NCBI RefSeq assembly: GCF_002368195.1
Contig: NZ_AP018178.1
Span: 6,894,645-6,958,644, forward strand
Direction: 5' to 3'
DNA: 64,000 nt
Origin: Calothrix sp. NIES-2100
Lineage (GTDB): Bacteria > Cyanobacteriota > Cyanobacteriia > Cyanobacteriales > Nostocaceae
A program made the translations under genes and the position numbers. The notes below the pieces were generated by a model. It saw nothing but the letters and a program-made list of their open reading frames with translations, did no database searches and was not told the origin of the DNA. Shown in pieces: positions 18,706-27,964 of this stretch. Position 1 is the stretch's first letter. Each line of letters opens with the position of its first letter.

Positions 18706-19923
18706 ATGACACCATCGGTTGCAGATAAAACTTCAACTCCAGCAAAAGACTGGAGACGACATACAGACCCACCTAGCTTATGGGTTGGAGTAGTCATAGG
18801 TTCATTGAGCCTGCACTTAATAGCGTTCTGGCTGATCCGCTCATATCAGTCAAATTTATGGCGGCGATCGCAAAGCCAAACTAGTATTCCGATTGAGATT
18901 GTCGATATTTCTGGACAATCGAAAGCCGCAGCAAAAGCTAAAACAGCTTCGCCAAAACTACCACTTTCAAAGCAAAAGTCTGTACCAGCAAAGTTACCGA
19001 AAACTGCACCAACGACGTCTACAAATTCAGATGATGGTGCAATAAATGCTGTTGCTAGCCTCCGGAAAAGTGATAAAACTAGGGTGTCTCAAGCTAATAG
19101 GCAACTTTCTGCTCAAAAAACAGATCCTCAGCCGACACCTACGCCTACCCCTAAACCCAAACTTGCACCCACACCCAAATCCACATTCCCCGCTCAATCC
19201 CGACCTATATCAACACCCACACCTAAATCCACATTCCCAACTCAATCAAGACCTATACCAACGCCCATACCAACACCCATAGCCAAGGTTCCATTAGGTA
19301 ACCTCTCCGATCGCGGAGACTATACATTAGGCAAAGGAACGCCTCTCCCATCAAGCATTCCATCAATTCCGCCGGAAACATCAACCGGTTCTGAGGGTAA
19401 AACACCAGGAAATTCGCCAAATTCCAGTGGAAGCACTTCACAAACTTCCACCAGTCCAATTGGAAACAACCCACAAACTTCTACTAGTCCAATAGGGAAC
19501 AACCCACAAACTTCTACTGGGGGAGCATCAGTAGCAACAATAGCTTCTTTACCCAAAGATGAAGTGAATCAATTAATACAGCAGCGTATATTGACTCCTG
19601 AAGTGTTAAGTGACGTTATGCCTGTATATCAGGGAAGTAAAACAACACAATTTGATGTAAGTGTACTTCCCCTCGATTCTGGACTTCAGACAGCAAAAAT
19701 CCTAGTTAGCTTAACAATTGATCAAAATGGCAACTTTGAGCAAACTGAAGTCATACGAATAGAACCGAGGACACTAGAAACTCAAAAAAGTAGATATGAG
19801 CAGGTGTTCAACGAATTTTTCCAGACAGAAAAGTTTATTCCTGGACATAACAGCGATCGCACTACAACAAAGCCGAGCAATCTGTTGATGTGGATTACAA
19901 TCAAGCCTGCTAGCCCTAATTAA
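18706..19923 (+). CDS. TonB-like, membrane-anchored proline-rich protein
   Basis: With the ATG at 18706 (a TTG at 18694 also fits) the product has about 405 residues. A short cytoplasmic N-terminus is followed by one transmembrane helix (WVGVVIGSLSLHLIAFWLI), then a long Pro/Thr/Ser/Lys spacer with internal repeats (TPKSTFPAQSRPISTP; TSTSPIGNNPQ three times, the last partial), and a ~120-residue C-terminal globular part (KILVSLTIDQNGNFEQTEVI...FIPGHN). This is the plan of TonB or TolA envelope proteins; the C-terminal domain only loosely fits TonB_C. It sits 74 bp after cyaC and 50 bp before tRNA-Gly. Function is inferred from architecture alone. Confidence 0.6.
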   Translation: MTPSVADKTSTPAKDWRRHTDPPSLWVGVVIGSLSLHLIAFWLIRSYQSNLWRRSQSQTSIPIEIVDISGQSKAAAKAKTASPKLPLSKQKSVPAKLPKTAPTTSTNSDDGAINAVASLRKSDKTRVSQANRQLSAQKTDPQPTPTPTPKPKLAPTPKSTFPAQSRPISTPTPKSTFPTQSRPIPTPIPTPIAKVPLGNLSDRGDYTLGKGTPLPSSIPSIPPETSTGSEGKTPGNSPNSSGSTSQTSTSPIGNNPQTSTSPIGNNPQTSTGGASVATIASLPKDEVNQLIQQRILTPEVLSDVMPVYQGSKTTQFDVSVLPLDSGLQTAKILVSLTIDQNGNFEQTEVIRIEPRTLETQKSRYEQVFNEFFQTEKFIPGHNSDRTTTKPSNLLMWITIKPASPN

Positions 19924-19973
19924 ATTCTTGATTTTCATTTACCACTGTGTTATACTACTAAAGTTGGAAATTC

Positions 19974-20044
19974 GCGGGCGTAGTTTAGTGGTAAAACTAT
20001 AGCCTTCCAAGCTATTAATGCGGGTTCGATTCCCGCCGCCCGCT
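19974..20044 (+). tRNA. tRNA-Gly (anticodon TCC)
   Basis: 71-nt cloverleaf. Acceptor GCGGGCG pairs with CGCCCGC before the discriminator T. The D arm is GTTTAGTGGTAAAAC, the anticodon stem-loop ATAGCCTTCCAAGCTAT places TCC at 34-36, and the T arm is GCGGGTTCGATTCCCGC. CCA is not encoded, as is common in cyanobacteria. Confidence 0.95.
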
Positions 20045-20199
20045 TACTAGTAAAAACCCCTGTAAGTCCAGTGTTTCAAGGGTTTTTAGTTTCTCTGCAT
20101 AGTGGACTTATAGTACTTAAATACTGCTTCAAGAGAAAAATTTGCGGTAGATTACGGTAGTTTGGGCGTAAATTGGTTGTGAATTGGGTGTAGCTGAGA

Positions 20200-20322
20200 A
20201 TGTACTCAAATGCCAATGTGCGCGAAGAAATAGAGAAACTAGAAGAATACAGCATGGCTTTAATATCCAATGCAGTTAAAGGCAAAATAGATGTAAGAGA
20301 ATTTGACAGGGAAAAACTATGA
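20200..20322 (+). CDS. 40-residue ORF resembling the C-terminus of HsdS
   Basis: Reads MYSNANVREEIEKLEEYSMA then LISNAVKGKIDVREF and DREKL. The end is strikingly like the conserved tail of type I restriction specificity subunits (typically ALISAAVTGKIDVRE). An in-frame TAG lies three codons before the ATG, so no longer protein exists here. The stop overlaps the ATG of the next Uma2 gene as ATGA, suggesting translational coupling. It may be a relic of an HsdS gene or a real small partner of the Uma2 protein. Expression is unproven. Confidence 0.45.
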   Translation: MYSNANVREEIEKLEEYSMALISNAVKGKIDVREFDREKL

Positions 20323-20873
20323 CTACACTAGTCAAATCCATCACCTTAGAAGAATTTTTGGAACTCCCGGAAACTAAACCCGCCTCTGAGTATATCGACG
20401 GAAAAATTAGCCAAAAACCTATGCCTCAAGGAGAACATAGCCTACTACAAGTCGAACTCTGCCAAGCAATTAACCGCACAGCCAAACCTCAAAAAATTGC
20501 ACTAGCCTTAAGCGAACTGCGTTGTGTTTTTGGTGGCGCTGCGATCGTTCCTGATATTGCTGTGTTTCGTTGGGAACGTATTCCCCGTGAAGCATCCGGT
20601 AGAATAGCTAACCGCTTTGAAACTCATCCCGACTGGGCTATAGAAATTCTCTCACCAGACCAAAGCCAAGCGAAAGTTCTCCGTAACCTGCTGCACTGTT
20701 CCCAAAATGGCACAGAACTAGGTTGGTTAATTTTTCCAGAGGATGCCAGTATTTTAACTATATTGCCAAATCAACGAGTCGAAATGCTCACAGGCACAGA
20801 CTCACTTCCTGTTCTCAGCAATATTGACCTATCCTTAACTGTTGAGCAAGTCTTTAGCTGGCTAAACTTTTAA
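20319..20873 (+). CDS. Uma2 family (DUF820) PD-(D/E)XK nuclease-like protein
   Basis: 184 residues, standard Uma2 length without a coiled-coil tail. Seen in order: KSITLEEFLELPETKPASEY, GKISQKPMPQGEHSLLQ, LRCVFGGAAIVPDIAVFRWE, and HPDWAIEILSPDQSQAKVLR, followed by ELGWLIFPEDASI. The PDIAVF and EILSP strands carry the predicted nuclease-site acids. The ATG overlaps the stop of a short HsdS-tail-like ORF (ATGA). This is the third Uma2 gene in the window and is closer to the canonical short form than those at 3065 and 3960. Role unknown. Confidence 0.88.
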   Translation: MTTLVKSITLEEFLELPETKPASEYIDGKISQKPMPQGEHSLLQVELCQAINRTAKPQKIALALSELRCVFGGAAIVPDIAVFRWERIPREASGRIANRFETHPDWAIEILSPDQSQAKVLRNLLHCSQNGTELGWLIFPEDASILTILPNQRVEMLTGTDSLPVLSNIDLSLTVEQVFSWLNF

Positions 20874-20915
20874 TTGCACAGATAACCCGCTTAGTTTTGG
20901 GTAAAGTTTAGCCAA

Positions 20916-22244
20916 TCACAAACTAAATTCGGCAGCATTATCCTCATTTAAATTCGCATCTTTACCCGCAGCCGTAGGCTTAAATTTAGAACCATGAATT
21001 AATTCAGCAAACGCTATTTTAGGATTATGGTGTAGGATATTTAACACACTGATAAAATCTCTGACAATTTCTCCTGGTGTCAGCAATGCTTCTGCACCTA
21101 AACGATTAACGATTTCTTGCACAAACTCATTTAACTCTTTATTAGTCAAAGTTTTTTCATACGCAAAATTTAAAGCGTGAATTTCAGTTATACGTTGCAA
21201 TAGGGTGAGAACTTCTTGTTGACTTAAGGGATTTAATCTAATTACTGGGCCTGAATATTCTTGAACACCAGCTTGGGTAACAAAGCGGCTTTCTTTGGTA
21301 CGTCTGCGCCAAGCTTGGTCGGCAAATAATCCTCGATTTGGGTCTTCTAAAAACTTTGTAGTCCCACCAATCAAAATACCCAAATGTTCGGCTTTACACT
21401 GCATGGTGTCGTTAAACATTGCTAGCAGTCTATTATAATTTTTTTCTCGTGTAACTGTAGTAGATATTTGATATAAATGTACCGATTCATCCACGAGAAT
21501 TAACAGCCCTTTATAGCCAATTTCCGCGACAAATTTCGCCCATAGTTTGATGTAGTCATACCAACTATCATCATCAATGATGACACGCACTCCTAACGCT
21601 GCTTTGGCTTCAATTTTTGTGGTAAATTCTCCACGTAACCAACGCATGGCTGCATTTTTTAAGCCATCATCATCTAAGCGGTAACCACGCCAATAAGCAA
21701 TAACAACGCTACCAAAATCAAATCCATGAACTAAATCTTCAATATACTGAACAACTTCCCTAATTTTTGCTTCAACTTGGTCATCAAAACCTTCATCATT
21801 AGGGCGTATTCCAGCTTCTTTTGCTACTTCTTGTTGGATTTTATTAATCCATCCTTCCAAAATTGAAACTAAAGCACCACCATCAGGACGAGTTTTTGTA
21901 GCTAAGCGACTCATCAATTCTCGATAGGTTGCTAAACCTTCGTTGTTACTTCCGGCTAGGCGACGTTCTGAGGATAAATCAGTATCAGCTACAACAAAAC
22001 CTTGCTCCATCGCACGGTTGCGAATCAGTTGCAGAATGAAGCTTTTACCGGAACCGTAGTTACCAATGATAAAACGAAATGCTGATACCCCTTCTGCAAT
22101 ATCATCGAGATTCTGTAATAGGCTTTTTAGTTCTTGTTCCCGACCTACTGCTATATGTTCAACTCCTAGCCTGGGTACTACTCCGGCGCTAAGGGAATTA
22201 ATTAAAGCAGTAGATATTTTTTTCGAGATTTTGAGCTTTGCCAT
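20916..22244 (-). CDS. BrxD-like (DUF2791) P-loop ATPase
   Basis: 442 residues, ATG start. Begins KISKKISTALINSLSAGVVP then RLGVEHIAVGREQELKSLL. Walker A is GNYGSGKSF (61-69); Walker B is GLLILVDESVHLY (246-258). A later sensor-like IGGTTKFLEDPNRGLF is present. This is the DUF2791 ATP-binding family, which includes BrxD of type 2 BREX and ATPases encoded with TerB-domain proteins and a DEAD/DEAH helicase. No methyltransferase, PglZ or helicase gene lies in this window, so a complete BREX is not present here. The upstream minus-strand gene encodes a TerB_C-like protein, supporting a two-component remnant or minimal version of that context. Likely nucleic-acid related defence; unproven. Confidence 0.78.
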   Translation of the reverse strand: MAKLKISKKISTALINSLSAGVVPRLGVEHIAVGREQELKSLLQNLDDIAEGVSAFRFIIGNYGSGKSFILQLIRNRAMEQGFVVADTDLSSERRLAGSNNEGLATYRELMSRLATKTRPDGGALVSILEGWINKIQQEVAKEAGIRPNDEGFDDQVEAKIREVVQYIEDLVHGFDFGSVVIAYWRGYRLDDDGLKNAAMRWLRGEFTTKIEAKAALGVRVIIDDDSWYDYIKLWAKFVAEIGYKGLLILVDESVHLYQISTTVTREKNYNRLLAMFNDTMQCKAEHLGILIGGTTKFLEDPNRGLFADQAWRRRTKESRFVTQAGVQEYSGPVIRLNPLSQQEVLTLLQRITEIHALNFAYEKTLTNKELNEFVQEIVNRLGAEALLTPGEIVRDFISVLNILHHNPKIAFAELIHGSKFKPTAAGKDANLNEDNAAEFSL

Positions 22245-22463
22245 GTAGTTGATCTCACCTGATTTTGAACGCAGAAGCTTACAGCCTGCAAGTTAATTCA
22301 GGTATATTCTATACCTATTAAGTAATTTTACAACGCCATGAATCTTTTGATTAAATATAGCAATCTAATCTGAGTAGATACAATTAATGTTTTTACAACC
22401 GCCTTCTCGCAGCGGACGCACCAGAAGAACACAGAGGTCGCAGAGAAAAGAATGAGCAGTTAT

Positions 22464-23804
22464 TTAGGGCTGAGGTAAAGAGTGTTGATAGATGGCGAGC
22501 ATTTTCTTGACGTTACTGATATGCTCGTGATAAATTTCTGGATTTTCTACTCTCGGATCAATGATTAATTCACCTAAAGTATCATCTGCTTTATCATTAA
22601 TTGAATCAATTATGAGATTAGGCATAGTAATATTTGCTTCAGCTATCTGTTTAATAGCATCGCGGCAGTTTTCTGGCTCTAATATGGCTTTTAATACTTG
22701 AATTTCATAGTCTGGTAGTAACTGCAAAAAATGGTTCCATTCTTCTGGTAAATTTTCCGATGTATCAGCTTCTATATCTATTTTTGCTATGGGTTCAATT
22801 AATGCTTCAAAGGGAAATGCTTCATGAATATTTTCATGTAGATCCTCATCTATTGTCTCAGGTGAAATCTCTGGATTGAGGGTTTCTATTTGTTGCAGTA
22901 ATTCCCAAACTTGGCTTTGTAACAAGTCGCGTTCTTCTTGTAATAATGAAACTTGTCCTTGTAGGCGATTGAGTTCGGCTTCCTGTTCGATTACTTTAGT
23001 TTGTAAATCATTTAAGTTAGATTCTATATTTTCTCTATTAGTTGTCGTACTGAGCAGTAATTGATTTTTCTGGGTAATCTCAAGTTCTAGATTTTGCACT
23101 TGCATTTGCAGTTCGTAAAGTTTTTCTTCTATTTGGGGTTTCAGTCTACCTAATAAGGTAACATTATTTTCAATTTCTTCTTTTTCTTCCTGGAGTTCAA
23201 TAATTTGATTATGCAATTGATTAATTTCTGAGCGAGATACATTACAATTCAATTCGAGACGGCGTTTTTCTGAGGTGAGGACAGAAAAGGATGTATTCAG
23301 TTCAGCTTTATTTTTATCTAAGTTATGAATTTCTGTTTTTAGGGCGTTAATTTCATTCTCTAACTGTTTTTTCTGACCAGCAAAGGTGCTGAGTTCTCTA
23401 TGGATACTGTCTCTTTGATTCCGGCATTCTGAAACTTTATTTTGTATTTGTTGAAAATCGTTATATAATCCGATGCGATGCTCTTCGATTTGATTAATTT
23501 CTCTGGCAATTCGAGCTTTTAATCCTTCAAGTTCTTTAATTCGTTTGTGCAGCGAACCTAAAACAAGCATTTCATAATTTTTGCGCCGTTTATCTACACA
23601 AAATGCAGCTGAATAGGTAGCAATTAAAGTAATTATGCCTGTGACAAAGGCTCTAGTATAATCCCAGTTAGGGACAAGACTAAGACCAAAACTTACACTA
23701 AAGGCAACTATTCCTAGAAACAATCTATTACTTACTATTGCTGAGTGCATATTGCTTACTTTTAGCCTAGTTAAGTTGTTAAAATCAGTAGTTCTTAAGG
23801 TCAT
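22464..23804 (-). CDS. Membrane-anchored coiled-coil protein with TerB_C-like domain
   Basis: 446 residues. The N-terminus has two probable transmembrane segments (LFLGIVAFSVSFGLSLVP; AFVTGIITLIATYSAAFCV). Residues ~85-310 are an unbroken coiled coil. The last ~100 residues (PDYEIQVLKAILEPENCRDA, MPNLIIDSINDKADDTLGEL, EIYHEHISNVKKML) match the pattern of TerB C-terminal domains, which usually read MPxLLIDxIN and DTIGDxLI. A second in-frame ATG lies at 23750. The BrxD-like ATPase gene is next on the same strand after ~220 bp. In other genomes TerB-domain proteins and DUF2791 ATPases are neighbours; this membrane-anchored form may hold the ATPase at the envelope. Function unproven. Confidence 0.7.
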   Translation of the reverse strand: MTLRTTDFNNLTRLKVSNMHSAIVSNRLFLGIVAFSVSFGLSLVPNWDYTRAFVTGIITLIATYSAAFCVDKRRKNYEMLVLGSLHKRIKELEGLKARIAREINQIEEHRIGLYNDFQQIQNKVSECRNQRDSIHRELSTFAGQKKQLENEINALKTEIHNLDKNKAELNTSFSVLTSEKRRLELNCNVSRSEINQLHNQIIELQEEKEEIENNVTLLGRLKPQIEEKLYELQMQVQNLELEITQKNQLLLSTTTNRENIESNLNDLQTKVIEQEAELNRLQGQVSLLQEERDLLQSQVWELLQQIETLNPEISPETIDEDLHENIHEAFPFEALIEPIAKIDIEADTSENLPEEWNHFLQLLPDYEIQVLKAILEPENCRDAIKQIAEANITMPNLIIDSINDKADDTLGELIIDPRVENPEIYHEHISNVKKMLAIYQHSLPQP

Positions 23805-23902
23805 TAATGCTCACTGTGCCTCTTGGAAGTATGAGGTTGTAATTTGTAATGTAAAGATTTGTACATAAAATTGTGTTTTTATCCTCAATAATTCGTATAA
23901 TT

Positions 23903-25243
23903 TTATGCTCCAAATACTGATAAATCAGCTTTGACAAAATCAACAAACTGCCGTGCTGTGCGTCCAGAGCGACCATTATGGCGAGTAGCCCACTGTAATG
24001 CTTGATACTCCAAATCTTCCTGGCTGAGATTAATTCTTGCTTGTGTTGCTAAATGCTGGACAATTTTTAAATAAGTTTTCTGATCTGCTCCTTCAAAGGT
24101 TAAGGTTAAACCAAAGCGATCGCTAAAAGATAGCTTCTCCTGCATCGTATCCCATACATGAATTTCTTCTTTGTCCTTGGGATTAGGCCTGTCTGTATAA
24201 AACTCGCGAATTAAGTGCCGGCGATTAGAAGTGGCATAGACAACTACATTTTGAGGTCGTGCGGTTAAATTCCCTTCTAACACTACTTTGAGTGCTTTAA
24301 AGGCATCGTCATCTTCTTCAAAAGAAAGGTCATCAACAAAGATAATAAATTTCTGTGGCACTCCGCGCAATTGTTCGACAATTTTGGGTAAGTCTTGCAA
24401 TTGGGATTTTGTCACTTCTACTAAGCGGAGGTTACGGTGACTATACTCATTCAACAAAGCTTTGACTAGGGAAGATTTTCCCGAACCACGACTACCATAA
24501 AGTAATACGTGAAGGGCAATTTCCCCTGATAATAAAAACTCTGTATTTTTTAATAAACTGTCTCGTTGGGTTTCATAGCCAGCCAAGAAACTCAGTTTAA
24601 TCGGATCGGGATGTTGGATACCAAAAAATTGACCATTTTGCCAGCGCAAAGCGTGGTATTGTGCAAATATCCCAGTACCAAATTGTTGATAATAAGCAGC
24701 TAAGCCTTCTACAGTATCAGCCCAATTATCTGAATGTTGTAAAGAGTTAACGACTTGAGATTTGAGGAGTGTCTCTGGTTCTGTTTTATCTTGCTCTCTA
24801 TACCAAACAATTGGTGAAATGGGCAGATGCGCTACGGTTTGAACCCATTCACTCAAGGAAGCGCTGCTACATTCATACAAACTCTGCAACACTTGTAAAT
24901 CATGCTGAGCTGCTGCTACTAAAGCCAGAGGTATATTCTCAAATTCTTCTTTTTGAGCCAGCCTGGTAAATGGATTCTCAGCCATGAGAATTTGAGTAAT
25001 TAGGTAGTCTTCCCAATTTTGATTGATCGCAGCTAAGGCGTGAAAGTAATTGCCGTAGGCTTGGAGGCAACCTCGGCCATCGGCATCAGTGTATCGTATA
25101 GCTTGCAACAAATCAAGAAATGCTATCCCCACTTCGCTTTTGAGGACAGATTGGTAAAGTAAGAGTGATGCAGCTTGGCGCTGGAGGAACTGGATTTTGG
25201 CATAGGATGAGGTGCTGACCGTAGACATCGCTTGATTATCCAT
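23903..25243 (-). CDS. DUF815 family AAA+ ATPase
   Basis: 446 residues from the ATG at 25243 (a TTG directly before it is in frame). The N-terminal half is helical with no known domain (QRQAASLLLYQSVLKSEVG). The C-terminal half is a DUF815-type P-loop ATPase: Walker A LLYGSRGSGKSS (about 249-257), Walker B KFIIFVDDLSFEEDD, sensor VVVYATSNRRHL. DUF815 proteins are widespread AAA+-like ATPases of unknown function. It is the first gene of a minus-strand series followed by the TerB_C-like and BrxD-like genes, about 100 bp upstream of the next start, so co-transcription is possible. Confidence 0.88.
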   Translation of the reverse strand: MDNQAMSTVSTSSYAKIQFLQRQAASLLLYQSVLKSEVGIAFLDLLQAIRYTDADGRGCLQAYGNYFHALAAINQNWEDYLITQILMAENPFTRLAQKEEFENIPLALVAAAQHDLQVLQSLYECSSASLSEWVQTVAHLPISPIVWYREQDKTEPETLLKSQVVNSLQHSDNWADTVEGLAAYYQQFGTGIFAQYHALRWQNGQFFGIQHPDPIKLSFLAGYETQRDSLLKNTEFLLSGEIALHVLLYGSRGSGKSSLVKALLNEYSHRNLRLVEVTKSQLQDLPKIVEQLRGVPQKFIIFVDDLSFEEDDDAFKALKVVLEGNLTARPQNVVVYATSNRRHLIREFYTDRPNPKDKEEIHVWDTMQEKLSFSDRFGLTLTFEGADQKTYLKIVQHLATQARINLSQEDLEYQALQWATRHNGRSGRTARQFVDFVKADLSVFGA

Positions 25244-25330
25244 CAATCAATTAAGTGATGAGCTTCCAAAGCTATGGTAAATTGTCTGGCGACCTTTGCT
25301 GCAAAGTCAAAATCTACATAGGTTTTAACA

Positions 25331-25651
25331 ATGGAATTAGGTATAATTGCCGCTTTTGTCTATGGCATTTTGGCGTTGATTGGTGGCATTATGGGCTATG
25401 TTCAAGCTAATAGTAAAGTTTCACTGCTCAGTGGTAGTCTTAGCGGCTTATTACTAATTTTTGCGGCTTTTATGCAATTAAAAGCACAATTTTGGGGTTT
25501 GTTGCTAGCTGCTTTGGTGACTGCTGTTTTAGTGGTTTTCTTTGGCATCAGGCTGGCAAAAACACGCAAATTCATGCCTTCAGGATTAATGGCTATTTTG
25601 GGTATGGTGGCATTGGTGCTGATGTTGAATCAAATTGTGGCTAGGGGTTAG
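25331..25651 (+). CDS. TMEM14 family small membrane protein
   Basis: 106 residues, ATG start. Four hydrophobic segments: LGIIAAFVYGILALIGGIMG, LLSGSLSGLLLIFAAFM, GLLLAALVTAVLVVFFG, and GLMAILGMVALVLMLN. A GYVQANSKVSLLSG loop and RLAKTRKFMPSGLM are characteristic of the TMEM14 (UPF0136) family, shared by cyanobacteria and plastids. Plant relatives of the FAX group are linked to fatty-acid export, which may or may not apply here. It is divergent from the DUF815 gene with 87 bp between starts. Confidence 0.82.
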   Translation: MELGIIAAFVYGILALIGGIMGYVQANSKVSLLSGSLSGLLLIFAAFMQLKAQFWGLLLAALVTAVLVVFFGIRLAKTRKFMPSGLMAILGMVALVLMLNQIVARG

Positions 25652-25926
25652 GGAATGTTGGTGATTTTAATCAGGGTGAGTCTACAATAGATGAGGTAAT
25701 TATATAGTACATATATATTACCGTAAAGATGCGTAAATTTTTGGTGATGCTTTCTCCTGTAGGAGACGCTACACGAACGGCAACCTGAAGTGAGAACGCG
25801 CTAAGATTTACTATTTTTTCTACATCTGATGAAAATTATGAGGGTGGGGAAATCTCAGGGCGAGGACAAATATTTTAAGTAATACAAAATTCTTAACATA
25901 AAAGCGCTGATTGGCAATAATTAGGG

Positions 25927-26301
25927 TCAATTCCAACCTAGTACTTTACTAATTTCCTCGGCTATTCGTAAGGGACGGAAGGGTTTGGCAAAAACAGCAG
26001 CCACCTTTAAATCAGCAAAACTTTCTTTATCTGATTGCTGAACTTTAGCAGTCACTAAAATGACTGGTATATTACTCGTCGCTGGATTAGTCTTCAGTTG
26101 TTGTAGGGTTGTGCGTCCATCCATATCTGGCATCATCATATCCAGCAAAATCACATCTGGTTGATGTATAGCAGCTTGGTTTAAGGCTTCTGCACCAGAT
26201 TGGGCGGTAAATACATTCCAGCCTGCACTCATTTCTAGCCCTAGTGTAGCGATCGCTCTCACATCTTCTTCATCATCAACAATCAAAATTTTTCTACTCA
26301 T
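25927..26301 (-). CDS. Single-domain response regulator
   Basis: 124 residues from the ATG at 26301 (MSRKILIVDDEED); a GTG two codons earlier is also possible. A receiver domain fills the protein: acidic pair DDEED, phospho-acceptor in VILLDMMMPDMDG, switch Thr in ILVTAK, and conserved Lys in FAKPFRP. There is no output domain, so it probably relays phosphate as a CheY/Spo0F-like protein. The sensor gene 130 bp upstream on the same strand is the natural partner. Confidence 0.92.
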   Translation of the reverse strand: MSRKILIVDDEEDVRAIATLGLEMSAGWNVFTAQSGAEALNQAAIHQPDVILLDMMMPDMDGRTTLQQLKTNPATSNIPVILVTAKVQQSDKESFADLKVAAVFAKPFRPLRIAEEISKVLGWN

Positions 26302-26431
26302 GCTCACACCCTGCCATTTGCTGCCAATTCAGGTGATTTTAGCAGTGAATCGGGGAAAAGTCGGGGAGGGCGTTAACTGTTGACTGTTGACAGCTTTCAC
26401 GAAAAAAGGTGCAAGTTAGACGGGGATAAGT

Positions 26432-27964
26432 TTATGAAACTGTTATGGGGATTTGAATGTAAAATGTACTACCTTCCCCTAGAATACTTTCGACCCAAAT
26501 TTTGCCATCATGCTGCTGTACGATATTGCGGCAAATAGCCAACCCTAAGCCTGTTCCGCCTTTCTTACGAGAGTCGGATGCGTCTACCTGCTGAAAGCGC
26601 TCAAAGATTGTTTGTAATTGACTTTCTGGAATTCCTCGCCCTTGATCTTGAACGGTAAACACAAGGGATGGAAATTTATTATTCAGAGTTTTTACGTATA
26701 TTAAATTATCTTTTTGAACTTCTGCGTTCAGCCAAATAGTATCACCTGGTTCGGAAAACTTAATCGCATTGCTCAGTAAATTGGTGAGAGTTTGCAGTAG
26801 GCGATCTGGATCAACATTAATTTCTATATTGAGGGGATTGACAATTAGTTGAATTTGGGATTTTTCTGCCATTGCTTGCATGGCCTCTGTTGCCTGTACC
26901 ATTAAGTCGGCGGCGTTAAACTTCACTTTGTTCATGAAAACTTTTGCCGATTTCATCCGTTCTAAATCGAGAATGTCGTTGACTAAGCGGATGAGTCTTT
27001 CTGTGTTATTACTGGCAATACTCAAAACTTTTTTTCCTTGGGTGCTGAGAGTTCCTAGTTGATCTGCACCCAATATATCCAGTGCGCCCATAATCGAGGT
27101 GAGGGGAGTACGCAATTCATGACTGACTAAAGAAATAAACTCGTTTTCTAGGCGTTTACGTTCGGTGATGTCGTTGGCAATTAGTAAAGCACACTCAATT
27201 CCCGCCAAGTCAATCAATTCTATGGATAACAAGATGATTTTTGTTTCTGCTGATTTGGTGCAGAATTCAAATTCCTGGTTGTATAAAGAGCCAGTTTGAG
27301 TCAGCATTTGGATCATTTGCGTAAGTGATTCGGCTTCTATTCCCAAATGCAGTTCATTGGCTGTGTGTCCAATGACTTCCTCGCTAGTATAACCACTCAT
27401 CTTGAGAAAGCAGGGATTGACATCGAGAAAACGTCCTTCACCGATTGTCGCGATCGCAATTGGATTCGGACTAGAACGAAAAGCTTTGCTAAATTTCTCT
27501 TCTGCGTGTTGGCGTTCTTTGATTTCCTGCTGTAGTTGGGCGTTTTGTTGCTGTAGTTGGGTTTGCAGTTGGCGAATGGTTAGGTGATTGTGAATTCTGG
27601 CTAATACTTCTTCCACCTGAAACGGTTTAGTTATATAGTCTACTCCGCCAACAGCAAAGGCTTTGACTTTATCCAGCACATCCCCCAAAGCACTGATAAA
27701 AATTACGGGGATTTCACGGGTGAGATCATTTGTCTTGAGTTGTTGACATACTTCATAACCGTTCATTTCTGGCATATTGACATCCAGCAAAATTAAGTCT
27801 GGGGGTGCTGCGGCGGCTCCTCTTAATCCCGTTGTGCCTTTGGTTACACTGCGAACTTTATACCCCTGGGCAGTCAGCATACTGGAGAGGAGATTTAGGT
27901 TTTCCGGTGTGTCATCGATTACCAAGATATCTGCTTTTGGAGAGTTAGCTGGCTGGTTAGTCAT
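26432..27964 (-). CDS. Receiver-PAS-histidine kinase
   Basis: 510 residues from the ATG at 27964 (a TTG four codons upstream is in frame). N-terminal receiver with phospho-acceptor in LILLDVNMPEMNG and DYITKPFQ, a Gln-rich coiled coil (LQTQLQQQNAQLQQEIKERQ), one PAS domain (FSKAFRSSPNPIAIATIGEG), HisKA with FISLVSHELRTPLTSIMGAL, and HATPase with NLLSNAIKF, DQGRGIP and GGTGLGLAI boxes. All catalytic boxes are intact and there are no membrane segments, so it is a soluble kinase whose own receiver likely tunes activity. Downstream is a lone receiver gene. A HIP1 site lies just 5' of the ATG. Confidence 0.92.
   Translation of the reverse strand: MTNQPANSPKADILVIDDTPENLNLLSSMLTAQGYKVRSVTKGTTGLRGAAAAPPDLILLDVNMPEMNGYEVCQQLKTNDLTREIPVIFISALGDVLDKVKAFAVGGVDYITKPFQVEEVLARIHNHLTIRQLQTQLQQQNAQLQQEIKERQHAEEKFSKAFRSSPNPIAIATIGEGRFLDVNPCFLKMSGYTSEEVIGHTANELHLGIEAESLTQMIQMLTQTGSLYNQEFEFCTKSAETKIILLSIELIDLAGIECALLIANDITERKRLENEFISLVSHELRTPLTSIMGALDILGADQLGTLSTQGKKVLSIASNNTERLIRLVNDILDLERMKSAKVFMNKVKFNAADLMVQATEAMQAMAEKSQIQLIVNPLNIEINVDPDRLLQTLTNLLSNAIKFSEPGDTIWLNAEVQKDNLIYVKTLNNKFPSLVFTVQDQGRGIPESQLQTIFERFQQVDASDSRKKGGTGLGLAICRNIVQQHDGKIWVESILGEGSTFYIQIPITVS

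Noticed and set aside
20916..22244. Complete BREX defence island
   Set aside because: Only the BrxD-like ATPase is present; no PglX, PglZ, BrxC or helicase genes occur in the window.
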